Shown: piece after piece, positions 1 through 12,297 of the stretch
How positions within the stretch are numbered: position 1 is the stretch's first letter
Layout: the number at the start of each line of letters is the position of its first letter
Origin: Lenisia limosa
Taxonomy: Eukaryota; Breviatea
Length of the DNA stretch: 35,265 nucleotides
Assembly: GCA_001655205.1 (NCBI GenBank)
Contig: LPNZ01011614.1
Span: 1 to 35,265 of the forward strand
Reading direction: 5' to 3'
The notes under the pieces: generated by a model
Seen by the model: the letters and a program-made list of their open reading frames with translations, nothing else
What the model was told of the DNA's origin: nothing
Databases searched by the model: none
Translations under genes and position numbers: made by a program

Positions 1-82
1 AGGGTTTCCCTGTGGTCCGAAAAAGACCTGGAAAATATCGATATTTATCGAGGGTTTATCGAATTATTCAGTCTCGGACCCC
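1..82 (+). mobile_element. ~90-bp TIR element, copy 1 (left edge at window start)
   Basis: It reads TCCCTGTGGTCCGAAAAAGA, then TATCGATATTTATCGAGG, and ends near CAGTCTCGGACC. The layout matches the other copies: inverted end, GACCGG-like motif, palindromic TATCGATA core, TTTATCGA, inverted end. It lies just upstream of a duplicated splice acceptor, so it is probably intronic. The right end is degenerate. Confidence 0.75.
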
Positions 83-87
83 AATAC

Positions 88-135
88 CCCATATCTAATC
101 CATCTCCCCAGCCCATATCTAATCCATCTCCCCAG
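88..135 (+). repeat. 24-bp tandem duplication carrying a splice acceptor
   Basis: Two identical 24-bp units (88-111 and 112-135) each end in CTCCCCAG. Either AG can serve as acceptor for the first exon, and because 24 is a multiple of 3 both keep the frame; the upstream choice would add eight residues (PISNPSPQ). Confidence 0.8.
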
Positions 136-3100
136 CCTACATCCCTCTGCGACACACGTGACGATTACGTTGACGGCTGCGAAGGGATCACCTCTGACAA
201 GCCACGCTTCAACAGGAGGCCTATTGGTGGGGGGGGGGGTAATAGATCTTTGTGGGGTTGCTATTTTGAACTGTAGTCCTGTCTTCTAATTGGTTCTGCT
301 ACATACATTTACATACAGATACATATGATTATAGTGAAAACTGTGGACATGCATAAAACCGTGGACAAAAATGGGACTTTTCTTTCAATTTTGGGTAGTA
401 GTTTCCATATTTCACTTTGCTTCCAAATTATCGCACTAAATACTTATTTCTAATAAGTATCACACAACAACATGATAAGGGGTATCAAAAAATAAGCAAA
501 ATAACACCTTCATGATACTACAGTAATTCCTTCAAAATACATCAAAAACATGGACTATTGGTCAAGATCGCTCTTGTCATAACGCAAAGACGTTCTTGTA
601 TCAATAATTTTGAATTCCGCCATTCTCGGGTAAACTACGAGCATATAAAGAGAGAAATATTCAAAAATTGAGCAAAAATGAGCATAAAGTCAGCCAAAAA
701 CTATGCCAAAATATGATAGAAGATGCTAATAAATCAAACAAATTTGACACTCACTTTCTGTGCCTTTCCAAAACGATAACTGCCTTACTAATGCTGCATA
801 TAGCTACTTTTATTAGATGAGTATTTCTTCCACTGACTCCATTTTATAAGCTGAACATGGAAAATTCTTGAAAAAAAAACGTTACAGAAGTTTATTCAAA
901 TATCTCAAAACTAATACATTTTCTCCAAAAAAGGACTTCATATTCGAATTCTCCTGAAAAATCTGCGTTTCTGTAGTGGGGCACTTTAATAGGCCCAAAA
1001 TGCTATTATTCTGAAAGAGGGGGGTTTCAAACAATACTTTGGCGTAAAGGAAATTGGGTCACCCTGGGCGGGTTCGATTCTGATTAAAGTATCATTTTTT
1101 TTGATTTTTTTATTTCCTCTTTTTTCTCTTCTTGTTGGTCAAAATTGCCTTGTTTTGATGTTGTTGATAATCTTGAGCTCAAAACTGTCGATTTTCATAC
1201 TAAAAAGGGTCTTTTTGAAGCGATTTTATGTAATTTTTTGGGTTTGTCCACGGTTTTATGNNNNNNNNNNNNNNNNNNNNNNNNNNNNNNNNNNNNNNNN
1301 NNNNNNNNNNGGGATTTATCGATAAATGCTGTCTTTTTTGGGACCGTAGGGAAGCCCTTCTCATACACCATACTCCCTCCCTTTCCTCATATCTCCCCGG
1401 TCCCTTTCCTCATATCTCCCCGGTCCCTTTCCTCATANNNNNNNNNNNNNNNNNNNNNNNNNNNNNNNNNNNNNNNNNNNNNNNNNNNNNNNNNNNNNNN
1501 NNNNNNNNNNNNNNNNNNNNNNNNNNNNNNNNNNNNNNNNNNNNNNNNNNNNNNNNNNNNNNNNNNNNNNNNNNNNNNNNNNNNNNNNNNNNNNTCCCTT
1601 TCCTCATATCTCCCCGGTCCCTTTCCTCATATCTCCAGGTGAAACGGCCACACCGTGGAACGCCATTGCCGATACCGCCTCTTATTACCCTATCAACTAC
1701 CTTAGTCAGGATGCATGGAACTCCGATGGTCTTATGTACGGTGTGCATGGAGTATTATTTGGAACTCTTTTCTTTGCTGCAATGCATACAGTAACTGGGA
1801 TAAGTCTTGACCGATTTGCTCAATAATTTTCCATTGAAAATCTGTCAAGACTTATCCCGATCGCCTGTGCTAATATCTCCACCCAGAATTCGACAACCCT
1901 TACGACATCGCCTTCCCCTACCACATGGACAACCGCCTTCCAAATGTCGACCAACATGAGCTGTGAGGGAACCAATAACATGCTGTAGTACTACCTGTCA
2001 ACATAGCACCTAATTTGAGTCAGCATAGCACCTAATTTGAGCAGGTATGTTCCAGACAATGAGCTGAAGTACACGATCTTCGATGGTGATACTTACTACC
2101 AAAGTTACAGTACTTCAAAGTGGGGTGAAGTCATTCGTTCCTTATTTTCTTCCTTCCTTCCTTCCTTCCTTTCTTTCTTCTTCCTTCCTGCCCCTCTGTG
2201 TTTTTAATAGTTCAGAGTCAATCTTGGGATTCTTTTGATTTGTTTCATACCTCATCCCTGACGTTGGTTTCCAATATTCGTTCATCGAAATTTGGTCCCT
2301 TCACCACCCCTTCACCCCGCAGTTCACGCCCCGGTGCGGGCCTGGCATGGTGGTCGGACCAGCTGCAGAACAAGGACGGTTCCATTCTCATCGGCCAAAG
2401 TAACTCTCCCTCCATCGCCGTCGGCCAAGCCACTGCCAGTAACCTCAACCTGGACCAGGTGTCAACGTTGACTAACTTGCCTGCTGACCGATTGGCAGCA
2501 GCCAAGACTAATATCTATTCCTGCTTGTTCAACCAGAACAGACAGCAAACCACCTCGGTATGGCCGTCTTTGTCCAAATAAAGCTGGAATAGATGTGAGA
2601 TCTAAATGATTGGCCCAGAAAATCGCGATAATGGAACGAATGTCTTTTTTTGGGGGAAAGAGAGAGACCCTATAAATGATGCTGCGTAGACCAATCTTTG
2701 AACCCGTTTTGTGACCATTCAGACCTCTCGTGTGTCCTACCCTGACAATGTCTTCACCAACAACGTGTAAGCCCTTCCTTCCTCTCAGTACTTTCTATCA
2801 TCACACTGAATGTCCTTTTGATTCCATCCCCCCCCCCCAGTATTCCTGTGGACCCCNNNNNNNNNNNNNNNNNNNNNNNNNNNNNNNNNNNNNNNNNNNN
2901 NNNNNNNNNNNNNNNNNNNNNNNNNNNNNNNNNNNNNNNNNNNNNACAACGACCTCACGGCATACTCCTGTACCTCTGACCTCAACCTGGGTTCCTGTGG
3001 GTGGATACCTTTCTTCTTCATTCGAGCTGCTGCTTGGAGTATTCCAACGCTCAGGATGTTGGACTGTTTTTAGCGGACCGTTGTTATAGTTGTTTTCTCA

Positions 3101-6100
3101 TTTACCCTTTTATCCACTCACAATAGCCTCTCACCCTTGATAGCCGCAACGAAGCAGTGGACCCGTCACCAGAAGAAGGTGCCTGGGGGGGGGGGGGNNN
3201 NNNNNNNCTGAAAATGTAGATGATAGGATTGATGTGTGTGTCAACTCTGTCCAAAACAAAACACTGACCGTGTAGGTTGGAAGCTACCTGAACCTTTACT
3301 ACGCCCTTGCCCTCAGAGGAGGCTCGAAGGTTGGCTGCTGCCTTATGGGCTCATCTTGGAGGTTTCTAGCTGAAGCCAAAATCAAAACTGCTACGAAACC
3401 AGTATTCTTTTGACTATGAAAAGGGCGGTATCCTCTATACGTTAATATTCCAGCCGATGACGATGCTCCTGCCTCACCCCNNNNNNNNNNNNNNNNNNNN
3501 NNNNNNNNNNNNNNNNNNNNNNNNNNNNNNNNNNNNNNNNNNNNNNNNNNNNNNNNNNNNNNNNNNNNNNNNNNNNNNNNNNNNNNNNNNCGTGAAAATC
3601 GCACACAGTGTTGGACCCCGTGCCCCTTTCAAACACGAGGGCATGACAGCTATCCAGGAGGGTTCCTTATGTGGGGGGGATTGCCGGATTCGGAGATTAC
3701 ACCTTTTGTTCCTGTTTTCTCTTGATGGCTTTTTCTGAGAATTTCTTGGGGTTAATCCACACTGTTGGACCTGAATGGGACTATCATCGTATTTGGCTCA
3801 CCATGTAGTCAAGTACAAGAACCCAGCCACGGCCACTGGAGGATGCAACGGCATCACCAATGGACCCCACTACGTAACAGGAATTCGGCACGACACTACA
3901 ATCGAGGCCGAATGCCACCCTTATCAGGTCGAAACCATCAACGCCCTTCATGTCGGTGTATACACGTGCGAGGGGTCTGTTGTTCCAAACGAGTGGGTCC
4001 TTAGCCTCTGTTTACCCTGCTACAGAAGCGACTGGCCNNNNNNNNNNNNNNNNNNNNNNNNNNNNNNNNNNNNNNNNNNNNNNNNNNNNNNNNNNNNNNN
4101 NNNNNNNNNNNNNNNNNNNNNNNNNNNNNNNNNTCGAAATTACATCCCCTCTCCCGCCAGGATTGAGGATGAGCCTGAAATCGAACGGACCTGGGACACC
4201 TACCAGTTCACCCAAGATCACGGGTTGGGGGCTTTTAGTGTGTTTGAATCAGCACATCGATAACTACTTTATTAATAGGGCTTCCCTGCGGTCCAAAAAA
4301 GACCGGTCAAATATCGATAGTTATCGAGGATTCATCGAAGCCAATATTCACAGACCTTTCACTCCTCCCCCCAGCTACGGAGATTTCACACTTCGAATGA
4401 TGTCGGGAGAGTTGAGAACCAACTCTGGCGGACCGGGCAGCACCCTTGACTACAGGGTGGGGTGGCATCTGATTTGCATCACAGGGGGTGGATATATGAT
4501 ATTGTTATTGATAGAAACATCGGCAAACACCACCTCAACACATCCCATTGCACTGTTGAAAGACTGTTTGCCTACCATCTGACCCTATAGGTGGTGATCT
4601 TCAACAACGCCGGCTTCGACATGCACATGATCGGCCAGGCCATGGAGGGTGCCGAACTCAATGGAATGGTGAGGCCTTGTTGTTATTGGCCCTGTTGCCG
4701 CGATCTTCTTCGCAACTGTTTCGGATGCCCTTGTTTTATCAAACCTAACAAGGCAGGTGTTCCCACCCGGTGAGCATTTTGTGAACAACAAGCGTACTTG
4801 TCAAGTTCCCACTGCCTTCAAGTAAGCAACGGACCTTCTTATCCCTTTGTGGAGACTTCTTATCCCATTGTGGCGGCTGTATCATGGGGTGGACGGGTTT
4901 TAAGACAGGAAACATTTTCTGACACGCAGCTTCCTGAAGTGGACTATCCCGGCCGAGCTCGAGGGACACATTGACATCCATCCCTCCGACTACTACGCTC
5001 CGAAGCCGAAGCTTCTTTTCGAGAGAGGAGTGGGGGGTGGGACTATTAGGGATATTTCACTTCACGGGTTGGTTCACTTCACGGGTTGGTTCACTTCACG
5101 GGTTGGTTCACTTCACGGGTGGGTTCACGGGGTAGGGACTTGATTGAGTCGCTTTCCTCCAGCCTAATCCTTGCAGAACATCAACGTAGGAGTGATTGCT
5201 GACGGCGCCTCTGCCGAGTACTATCTTGAGGTATCATGGGGGCACTATCTTGAGGTACATATACTAATCCAAAAAAGCTAATATTGAACATAACTTTGCT
5301 TCACTCACCCCTCAGATTGATATTCTTGGCACCCTTCCCGACGACGTCCGCGGCCGCGTTTGGGATATTACTGTGGGCTTTATGGGATATTACTGTGGAC
5401 TTATATATGAGTTGTCTTTCGGGCTGGTTTTTTGTTTTTCTACGACCCCCCCCCCCCCNNNNNNNNNNNNNNNNNNNNNNNNNNNNNNNNNNNNNNNNNN
5501 NNNNNNNNNNNNNNNNNNNNNNNNNNNNNNNNNNNNNNNNNNNNNNNNNNNNNNNNNNGTTTTATTAGGCTTCTTTTGTTATGTTTTCAATCCCTTCACC
5601 CCAAAGTGCGAGCTGGTTCCGGAGTATTTCGAGAGCCTGCCCAAGCTCAACGACCCCACTCCCACCGGCTACCACACCTACGACTTCGCCTTCCCAAAGT
5701 GGGTATAGGCCTAACAATGGGGGTTCATAATTACAATACTAATGAGGGGAATTAATATATTCTCTGGAAATAGCAATAGGATATTGGCCAGTCTTGATTT
5801 GTAATGATGCCTTTTCTACGCTTTCAGCTTTTGGTCCTATATTTACGAATATAGAGCCAAGATTGGCTTCCCCTATGCTTCCGGCCACCCCCACGCCGGC
5901 AAGATTTATCATGTATACGGCCATGGCCAAATTACAAGTAAGTCACGTGATCTGAGACATTGATGACCTGTTTTCCTTAGTTATCCATCTTTTTATGTTG
6001 GGCATGTTTCCATTTCACTGTTACTTTCTGCGAAAACGCGTTCCTCTGTTAGATTACCCCTTTAGACATGGAAGTTCACTACCTCAAGGACAAGCATCTC

Positions 6101-9100
6101 CCCATTGCAGCCAAGCGCATTACCCTGGCTGAGCTTGAGCAGTGGGGGAGGGGGAGATTTGCTCCTGGCTTAGCGTTGTGTTTCTGACTTTATTTTTGTC
6201 TTTGATGTTGAATCCAATGAGTTGTTAAGCGCTTAGCAGCTCTCTTATTTTTAACATGTCCTTTCTGCCTTCCTCACCCCCCCCCCCCCCNNNNNNNNNN
6301 NNNNNNNNNNNNNNNNNNNNNNNNNNNNNNNNNNNNNNNNNNNNNNNNNNNNNNNNNNNNNNNNNNNNNNNNNNNNNNAAGGACTTTACTGAGTCGTGGT
6401 TCGCCAACATCACCACTCCTGGTAGGGTAAAGATAGTGATGAATAGATCTTCTCTATGGTCCCAAAATACACTGAATTTCTCGAGAAGTTCTCGATAAAT
6501 ATCTCTGATTGAGATATTCCGGTCTTTTTCGGACCGTAGGGAAGCCCAAGTGATGATAGTCAAGTTGCAGAGTCTGACGGAAATTGACCAAAAATCCCAT
6601 CGCCTCGCGGTTCCCTCTTCACTATAGTCTCATCAATATCTCTTTTAAACTTGATGATGTGGACGGCTTCGGTCAGATACTCCTACTACTCATTTCCCCA
6701 TCTCTTCTCACGCTGTAGAACTGGACTTCACCATTAGCGATGTTCCCGTGCCTAATTACAGCTACGTATGTGGAGGATTGAGTCAACGGAATTGAGGGCA
6801 AATAACTGCTTGAATTGATAGTAATAATAATGGACTTTCTCTCTAACCCTTCCAGCGCGGCCGTCTTCACGTCCACGTTGACCGCGAATATGGTACTGAT
6901 TTCCCCTTCAAGGTGCCCTATCCTGACGGTATGCTTAAGTCCTCTCCTTACTGCCCATTTGGGATTGCTCGCTACTCGATTTGGACTGTTACGCATCATC
7001 ATCGTCTAACCTCATAGGTCCTGACGAGGCTCTTGCGTACTTCGCTGTGCTCTACTACTCCAACTACCTTCCAACATACTCCAGTGTTCAGGTTAGTCTT
7101 ACGTCTGTCCTGGGTTGTTTGGACCAATACCAGAGGGGCCATAGTCATATATGATATATAGCTATACAAGTGTCAGCCTGTCCCCTAACTGTCCATTCAC
7201 TTTCCAGTCTTACCGAACGTACTTCGAATATGACAACCACTTTGGGACCGTAAGGGGGAGGCTTGGCATACTCGTCTTGGTGTTATGCTACAATACTGTC
7301 ACTTTACCTCCCCCCCCCCCNNNNNNNNNNNNNNNNNNNNNNNNNNNNNNNNNNNNNNNNNNNNNNNNNNNNNNNNNNNNNNNNNNNNNNNNNNNNNNNN
7401 NNNNNNNNNNNNNNNNNNNNNNNNNNNNNNNNNNNNNNNNNNNNNNNNNNNNNNNNNNNNNNNNNTCCTGTTTTCGGCGTTTCAATGCTCTCTCAGATCA
7501 CTGACGCTCTGGGGTCGCCCCTACCTCAAAATGTATGTGGTGCTTTGATATCAATTGAACAATTGATTTTGGGCTTTTTATTTCATAAATTTTCCAATCA
7601 CTCCCCCCCCCCCCCTTTCTCTCNNNNNNNNNNNNNNNNNNNNNNNNNNNNNNNNNNNNNNNNNNNNNNNNNNNNNNNNNNNNNNNNNNNNNNNNNNNNN
7701 NNNNNNNNNNNNNNNNNNNNNNNNNNNNNNNNNNNNNNNNGAGACGCCATCATTGTCAAAATCACGTGTACTGCCAGGTTTGTACCCCCGGAATAATTTT
7801 GTGGTTTGTGTTGTTTTCTTCAATCTCACTCCTTAGAAACAACGGAAACGGGGTGGCCTACAACACGGATCTTGCCTTCCTGTTGCCAATGGACATCACC
7901 CCGGTCGAGGAGCTGATCCAGTATNNNNNNNNNNNNNNNNNNNNNNNNNNNNNNNNNNNNNNNNNNNNNNNNNNNNNNNNNNNNNNNNNNNNNNNNNNNN
8001 NNNNNNNNNNNNNNNNNNNNNNNNNNNNNNNNNNNNNNNATACAATCCTCCGCTGAGAATGCATCCCTTTGTCCCTTGCTTCCTTTTTATCGCTGTTTTT
8101 CTGTCCTCCTTATCCCTTGCTTCCAGGGTACCATTGATCACGCTTTAGGACAAACTCAGTGACGGCAAGGCTGTCAAGAGAGTCGTGCTACACACTGAGC
8201 ATAAGGTTGGGGTATGATTGTCAGGTTACCACTGATTCACCAAACCCTAATAGTATAATTCTCTTCCTGTCTTGTTTACCCCCCACCCGTACCGTGATAT
8301 ACAGCTACCTCGTCACCCCCCCCCCCAGGTCAACCCCGGANNNNNNNNNNNNNNNNNNNNNNNNNNNNNNNNNNNNNNNNNNNNNNNNNNNNNNNNNNNN
8401 NNNNNNNNNNNNNNNNNNNNNNNNNNNNNNNNNNNNNNNNNNNNNNNNNNNNNNNNNNNNNNNNNNNNNNNNNNNNNNNNNNNNNNNNNNNNNNNNTGTC
8501 CGTGGTCCCGTCTTCCGAGCTCCAGGACGTGGGTCGCGGGGATAAGTCGAAATATCATAACGGGATGGGGGGGGGGGGATAAACTCTCTACTTCTCCTTT
8601 TTTGTTGTGGAACTGAACACAGTTAACACTTTGTCAACTGTTGCCAATCGTTTCATATATGCATCTTTCATCCCTTCCTCTCACTTGGTAGAATACGTAC
8701 ACGAGGAGCTACCCCACCATCTTCAGAAGAACCGTTGTGGTGGGCGAACCCTCTGGATTTTACCTTCTTTTTTGATGTTACGTTCATTTATTACGCCCCC
8801 CCCCCCGCATTATCCATTGCCATCACCCCTCAGGCTGGNNNNNNNNNNNNNNNNNNNNNNNNNNNNNNNNNNNNNNNNNNNNNNNNNNNNNNNNNNNNNN
8901 NNNNNNNNNNNNNNNNNNNNNNNNNNNNNNNNNNNACCTCACTGGCACTCCCAATGAGAGGCGAGTGTCACAGGTTATCGAAGAACCGGTTAAGAGTGGG
9001 AGGGGTATCTAGAGTCACAATTGCATATTGGCCCAATAAACAAGGCTGATTGAGGGTTCCAAGTCCGTTTACCCTGTTTTTACATTGCAGTTGAGTACTA

Positions 9101-12100
9101 CGAAAGAGACCTTGCCTCCATCGAACTGACCATCGAGGAAGTCGGCGGCACCATGCAGGACTTCGAGTGCGAGGGGTATAAGGACCACATATTATTGGGC
9201 TATATGGTTTTGATGTTTCGATATTAATCCTTGGTGATATTTCATGGATTCATGACCCGGTGTTACAAGCCCAACGATCTTGCTGAAACCCCCCCTTAAA
9301 AAATAGTTATGTGTATATGGTGTGTGATCTGTCCTTGGTTGTCCCCTCCTCTCACCAGTCCAGGGTTGAGCTGACATCTATTCCGGCCAACTTCCCGGAC
9401 ATCCCTGTCGAGGATATTGCCTTCAACTATTATAGAAGAAACACGGACTGTGACCGTATGGGGGAACGACAACGCACCTCCTCCAAAAATACAACAATAT
9501 ACCTCCTCCTTACCCCCTTTTTTGTTGTTTGGAGTTTCAGATTACTCGCTTCGTGATTAGTATCTTTACGCCAATGCTCTTCATTGAAATTTCCTTCGTT
9601 TTACCCCCCCCCCCCCNNNNNNNNNNNNNNNNNNNNNNNNNNNNNNNNNNNNNNNNNNNNNNNNNNNNNNNNNNNNNNNNNNNNNNNNNNNNNNNNNNNN
9701 NNNNNNNNNNNNNNNNNNCCCTTCCGGAGGAGAAAATAGTAGCCCAGGAATATCTCAGTGACACATCTATGAATAACGACATTCTGGTTCGCGGATGGGC
9801 CCTACCGCTGGTTTATTCATGTGATGCTTAAAATGCAACCATGCTTTATTCATGTGATGTTTAAATTGCAATAGCTTCAGTCTCTGCCTGATCATATTCA
9901 TCGTCAAACCTCCGCCCCCTTTCTCTGTCCATATGCTATACCCAAGCCACACGACTCTATCATCAAGTAACTGCACCCCCCCCCCCCAGGTGCATTACTA
10001 CGTCAACGCCACCTATCGCGCAAACGGAACGGTCATCGCTATTTCCAATGAAGTTCCCTATGAACACTCCCCTGATTGGTTCCTATTTGTCCTGGTATGT
10101 ACGGGTGTTGCTTCCATCAGAGCAGGTCAGTATTTCCAGCTGAAACCTCATAGTTAGAGCTTCACTTCGGTTCGAAAAATATCGGTAAAATATCGTGAGT
10201 TTTCGAGGATTTATCGCAAAATTCAGTCTTTTTTCGAACTGAAGTGAAGCGCTACTCATCTATAAACGCCTTTGTTTTGTTGTTTTCAACCGTGTGTACT
10301 TCTCAAATGCTTAGTCGTAGAGTTCATTCTCAAATGCTTTGTCGTAGAGTTCGTTCTCAAATGCTTCGTCGTAGAGTTCATTCTCAAATGCTTAGTTGTT
10401 GAGTTCACGTTCGTTCTCAAATGCTTCGTCGTAGAGTTTTTTATTTCCCAAAATTTCCCATTTTTACCCAGTGCCACTCCTATTCTTCATTGAAATTTCC
10501 TTCACTTTAGAAGCGACTGGCCTGGGCTTTGTTNNNNNNNNNNNNNNNNNNNNNNNGGCAGCCAACTGAGTTGATTTGGGTTATATTTTTTTCCCATTCC
10601 ACCTTTCACTCCCCCCCAGGCTGGTCTTGCCGGTGCGGGACTTTTAATCGGCGCTTTTGTGTTCTTCCTCCGCCGGCCTAAAACCACTGTGGGGGGGGGG
10701 GTAGTCATGATTGTGGTTTTTTCTACTGTAGACTTCCACGTGTTTCCGCATTTTTCTATACAGCTTACCTCTACAGCTGTTCTAATTTCCCAAGCAATAT
10801 ATTAACATGTCGTCACCCCTCCAGTACAAAAAGTCTCGTCTTGCGCAAGAAACCCCATCACGAGTGGAGAGAGGAATTGTGGTATGTGGGGGGGGGGGAT
10901 GTCACCAATATCCTGTTGGCTTTATGATTTCATATTATTGTATAATATTGTTGGTATTGTGTAGAATGTTATTATTGCCTTCACACCCCAGGTTGAAGAA
11001 ACGTTTGTTGAGATGAAGGAAGCTGAAGTTGAGGCTGCGGTTGAGGAGGATGACGGCGCTGGCAACTACAAACTTGGTGCGGGGAAGGGCGACTTCTGCA
11101 TTTCTAAATTGTTTTTTGCTTCATCGAAATTCCCTCTTACACCTCCCAGGAGATTACTTCCGAGGAGCTGGCGGTGGNNNNNNNNNNNNNNNNNNNNNNN
11201 NNNNNNNNNNNNNNNNNNNNNNNNNNNNNNNNNNNNNNNNNNNNNNNNNNNNNNNNNNNNNNNNNNNNNNNNNNNNNNNNNNNNNNNNNNNNNNNNNNNN
11301 NNNNNNNNNNNNNNNNNNNNNNNNNNNNNNNATATTACTTTAACACGAACTTCCCTGACCAAATCAGCACGTCGAACACACCGCACCGAGTAATGACGGG
11401 CCTTTATTCACCGGCAAGAAGACTGTTTCCGACCACAGCTCCAAATCGAGTGGAGTGTCCAAGCCTCCGCCTAACATCAAGTGAGCGTTGGTGCCTTGCT
11501 AGTGGCTGCCCCTTTTCGTGCGGGTAAGGTCTCACAGAACCTTACACTACAAACAGCGAAAAGAGGCAGAAAGACATAATACTCTTATTGTCATTCATTA
11601 AACAACGTTATCCTGAAATGTCATTACGGGGTATGGGGTATGATGGTCTTACATCATCCTCCCCCACCCCATACTGGAGTGTGCTGGGTTTGTTAGTTTT
11701 GTTGTTATCAACCCTCGTGTGTGTCAGCCAACGGAGTTGATTTAGGCTTTTGTTTCATAAATATCCAATTATACCACCCCCACACCCCAGCATCCGCATG
11801 CACAAGGACATGAACGGAGCGCAACGGATGTGGGCCAAACTCCGGCGATGCTGCGGCGGCGGCGACTCAAAGTGGGTTCTGAGGGGTGCCTGGTTCTAAG
11901 GGGTTGTTACCTGCAGCCTGCTTTTCTCTCCAATCGATATTTTGACTGTTCAGACCTGCGCCACGCCCGCAGCCAGCTAATGCAGCAATTTAATTTTGGG
12001 TCTTTCTTTATGTTTTTCTTTTTGGGGTTGGGGTTGGGGGTTATGTTTGATATAGTCTTAATATGATACGTTCAAAGGGCTGCAGAACTTGGGAGCGAGG

Positions 12101-12297
12101 CGGTGGGAGGTGCAAATATACATGGTCATCCCCCAGGACTGGTATTATGCTACATCAATATTCTCCTTGATAGATTTGTTTGGACTAGCGGTAGTGGATG
12201 TGAAATTCGGGGAAACTTCGGAGTAGACGCACGTGCCGGGGTCAGGGGGGTAGTTCCGGGAATGGAGGAAGATTGTTGCTTATATGTATTCTATTAA
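112..12297 (+). CDS. Large single-pass membrane protein, unrecognised (5' partial, many exons)
   Basis: Function not recognised. Phase-consistent exons include 136-226, 1639-1740, 1887-1962, 2045-2119, 2323-2557, 2723-2766, 3276-3329, 4161-4223, 4375-4456, 4591-4668, 4757-4821, 4930-5029, 5177-5230, 5316-5372, 5607-5698, 5828-5937, 6066-6141, 6719-6765, 6856-6928, 7018-7091, 7208-7249, 7497-7532, 8149-8205, 9091-9175, 9364-9455, 9990-10094, 10620-10688, 10825-10881, 10992-11076 and 11791-11871; others touch N runs. The product has a long ectodomain rich in Tyr, Asp and Pro. The stretch at 7741-7924 (NNGNGVAYNTDL then FLLP) resembles DUF11/Ig-like repeats of surface proteins, a weak likeness. 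Exon 10620-10688 encodes a Gly/Ala/Leu transmembrane helix followed by RRP. The cytoplasmic tail is first acidic (VEAAVEEDD), then Ser/Pro/Lys-rich, then basic with a CC pair. The 3' end is ambiguous: stop at 12224-12226 or 12295-12297 depending on the last splice. The start lies left of the window. Splitting into two genes cannot be excluded because gaps hide exons. Confidence 0.7.
352..1260. repeat. 18-bp inverted repeat pair bounding ~900 bp
   Basis: CATAAAACCGTGGACAAA at 352-369 is exactly inverted at 1243-1260, right at the edge of an N gap. The enclosed AT-rich sequence has no convincing ORF. It could be a degenerate transposon; the outer part of the right arm is hidden by the gap. Confidence 0.45.
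1311..1357 (+). mobile_element. ~90-bp TIR element, copy 2 (right half; left lost in gap)
   Basis: After the N run the sequence reads ATTTATCGATAAATGC and then TTTTTTGGGACCGTAGGGAA, which is the right inverted end of the family. The left half presumably lies in the gap at 1261-1310. Intronic. Confidence 0.75.
1381..1637 (+). repeat. 23-bp minisatellite ending in the splice acceptor
   Basis: Units of TCCCTTTCCTCATATCTCCC plus CGG repeat on both sides of the gap at 1438-1594, so the gap is probably more repeat. The last unit reads ATCTCCAG and forms the acceptor for exon 1639-1740. Confidence 0.8.
2144..2190 (+). repeat. (CCTT)n microsatellite
   Basis: A pyrimidine tract of CCTT and TTC repeats lies in the intron 2120-2322. 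Confidence 0.85.
4277..4342 (+). mobile_element. ~90-bp TIR element, copy 3 (left half, truncated)
   Basis: It begins AGGGCTTCCCTGCGGTCCAA, continues through GACCGG and ATCGATAGTTATCGAGG, then stops after TTCATCGAAGCC with no right end. It lies in the intron between exons 4161-4223 and 4375-4456. Confidence 0.8.
5055..5130 (+). repeat. 17-bp intronic minisatellite
   Basis: About four and a half copies of TTCACTTCACGGGTTGG follow the donor at 5030, inside the intron before exon 5177-5230. Confidence 0.85.
6446..6547 (-). mobile_element. ~90-bp TIR element, copy 4 (inverted orientation)
   Basis: The right end reads TTTTTCGGACCGTAGGGAAG, the reverse complement of the usual left end, preceded by CCGGTC. 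The left end TTCTCTATGGTCCC is degenerate. The interior has CGATAAATATC. Its orientation is opposite to the neighbouring copies, so insertion is not strand-fixed. Intronic. Confidence 0.8.
6653..6702 (+). repeat. Dispersed 47-bp repeat (GACGGCTTCGG), copy 1
   Basis: GATGATGTGGACGGCTTCGG is followed by a CAGATACT-like segment and ATTTCCCC. It is shared with 12992-13039 and, in a short core, with 26205-26222. Intronic, upstream of exon 6719-6765. Confidence 0.55.
10159..10250 (+). mobile_element. ~90-bp TIR element, copy 5 (near-perfect TIRs)
   Basis: The 92-bp element has 21-bp terminal inverted repeats matching at 20 of 21 positions: GCTTCACTTCGGTTCGAAAA on the left and its complement ending GAACTGAAGTGAAGC on the right. 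The end sequence differs from the GCTTCCCT group, so at least two subfamilies exist. No clear target-site duplication is seen. Intronic. Confidence 0.85.
10300..10438 (+). repeat. 27-bp intronic minisatellite
   Basis: Five units begin TTCTCAAATGCTT and end CGTAGAGTTCR, with one unit carrying a short insertion. It lies in the intron just before the exon for the transmembrane segment. The ORFs over it on both strands are repeat translations, not genes. Confidence 0.85.

Larger units (their letters stand above)
227..1638 (+). other. Long intron of the large membrane-protein gene
   Basis: This 1.4-kb non-coding stretch joins exon 136-226 (phase 1) to exon 1639-1740. It starts GT followed at once by 11 G, is AT-rich from 300 to 1260, and carries an 18-bp inverted repeat pair, an N gap, half of a dispersed inverted-repeat element and a 23-bp minisatellite whose last unit supplies the acceptor. 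I see no coding potential inside it. Confidence 0.6.

Noticed and set aside
7238-7254. GGGACCGTAAGGG as a remnant of the TIR element end
   Set aside because: It is the coding end of exon 7208-7249 (HFGT) plus a GTAAGG donor; the likeness is coincidental.
10300-10438. Possible CRISPR-like array
   Set aside because: There are no spacers: the repeats are directly adjacent and the locus is a eukaryotic intron.
10272-10493. 73-codon ORF with repeated KCFVVEF units
   Set aside because: It is a translation of the 27-bp intronic minisatellite, which happens to be a multiple of three, between two in-phase exons.
112-12297. HAP2/GCS1 gamete fusogen as identity of the large membrane protein
   Set aside because: The single TM helix and CC-containing tail prompted the idea, but I see none of the family's cysteine pattern in the ectodomain.
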